Part shown: positions 63,696 to 64,000 of the stretch, in pieces | Numbering within the stretch: the first letter of the stretch is position 1 | Layout: each line of letters opens with the position of its first letter | NCBI GenBank assembly: GCA_963920635.1 | Contig: OY987305.1 | Span: 23,584,876 to 23,648,875, forward strand | From: Pseudeuparius sepicola | Lineage: Eukaryota; Arthropoda; Insecta; Coleoptera; Anthribidae | Direction of reading: 5' to 3' | DNA length: 64,000 nt | Made by a program: the position numbers and the translations under genes | The notes under the pieces: model-generated | What the model was told of the DNA's origin: nothing | Seen by the model: only the letters and a program-made list of their open reading frames with translations | Databases searched by the model: none

Positions 63696-63934
63696 TTTTT
63701 CGTATTAAGTGAGTGAGTCCAGACTCATATACCTTGCTTCTCTATCAAAGCAGTCCGGAATGGTGAGAAACATTAAAAAACCATGCGCGACGTTGCCAAC
63801 TTTCTTGGATGCAGAAAACGCGAAGACATGTAATAAATATACACGAACGCGTATATTACCGGTGGCTTCAGCAGCGCCCTCGTGGCGGATTCCACGAACT
63901 AAAATATACACGTTTTTTCATCTCAACGACAATT

Positions 63935-64000
63935 CGACGATATATATATATATAGGATGTAAGATTAGCGAGTGTAAATGTAATAATTACAAGAAAAGGT
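63935..64000. repeat. TA run and start of a satellite-related repeat
   Basis: A TATATATATA run is followed by GATGTAAGATTAGCGAGTGT and AATTACAAGAAAAGGT. This is the same terminal sequence as the insertion in Polinton intron 2 (on the opposite strand there). The copy is cut by the window end. Confidence 0.7.

Overview
The window looks like a repeat-dense stretch of an AT-rich insect nuclear genome. The clues are arthropod-type Ty3/gypsy and errantivirus-like retroelements, a Penelope-like element, TA-flanked foldback elements and a Maverick/Polinton. I cannot identify the species. A beetle would fit, but nothing in the sequence proves it. I found no convincing host gene, rRNA or tRNA; almost everything recognisable belongs to mobile elements.

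Positions 1-8,400 hold inverted-repeat (foldback/MITE-like) elements, a broken non-LTR retrotransposon on the minus strand (3,404-4,870) with a ~69-bp tandem array at its 5' side, and AT-rich spacer. A degraded Ty3/gypsy element with ~205-bp LTRs lies at 8,427-13,232. Positions 13.2-22 kb hold a repeat family present twice, a 978-bp foldback element with a 9-bp target duplication, a microsatellite, a decayed LINE (minus strand), a Penelope-like fragment with a large inverted repeat, and a 233-bp tandem duplication. A ~320-bp tandem satellite follows at 22,029-23,429. A second LTR element, of the errantivirus type with gag, pol and env on the minus strand, occupies 23,995-31,669. Its 188-bp LTRs are identical by eye and the site is duplicated (AACA), yet its coding region carries lesions.

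The centrepiece is a 24.1-kb Maverick/Polinton (polintovirus/adintovirus-type) element at 33,136-57,224. It sits inside a copy of the ~320-bp satellite, whose sequence resumes on the other side after a 6-bp target duplication (ACTATG/GCTATG). It carries an apparently intact core set: protein-primed-type PolB, chromodomain integrase, adenain-like protease, packaging ATPase, double-jelly-roll major capsid protein and penton-like minor capsid protein. Accessory genes include a parvovirus-like phospholipase A2/pX-like protein, a CHHC zinc-finger protein, a three-exon gene built from a duplicated exon-intron block, and a small gene present in two inverted copies near the ends. Most genes have a TATA box 50-90 bp upstream of the ATG.

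Within this element the capsid genes, the protease and the ATPase form a morphogenesis module, and PolB plus integrase form a replication/integration module. The observation most worth checking is that the protease has no usable AUG. Its reading frame is entered exactly by a -1 shift at an in-frame A_AAA_AAC heptamer just before the stop of the PLA2/pX gene, and a second such heptamer lies 39 nt upstream. This suggests programmed frameshifting to a PLA2-pX-protease fusion, or else a homopolymer error in the assembly.

Positions 57.2-64 kb hold the rest of the satellite, more TA-flanked foldback elements, and another inverted-repeat element with a Penelope-style ribozyme-like motif.
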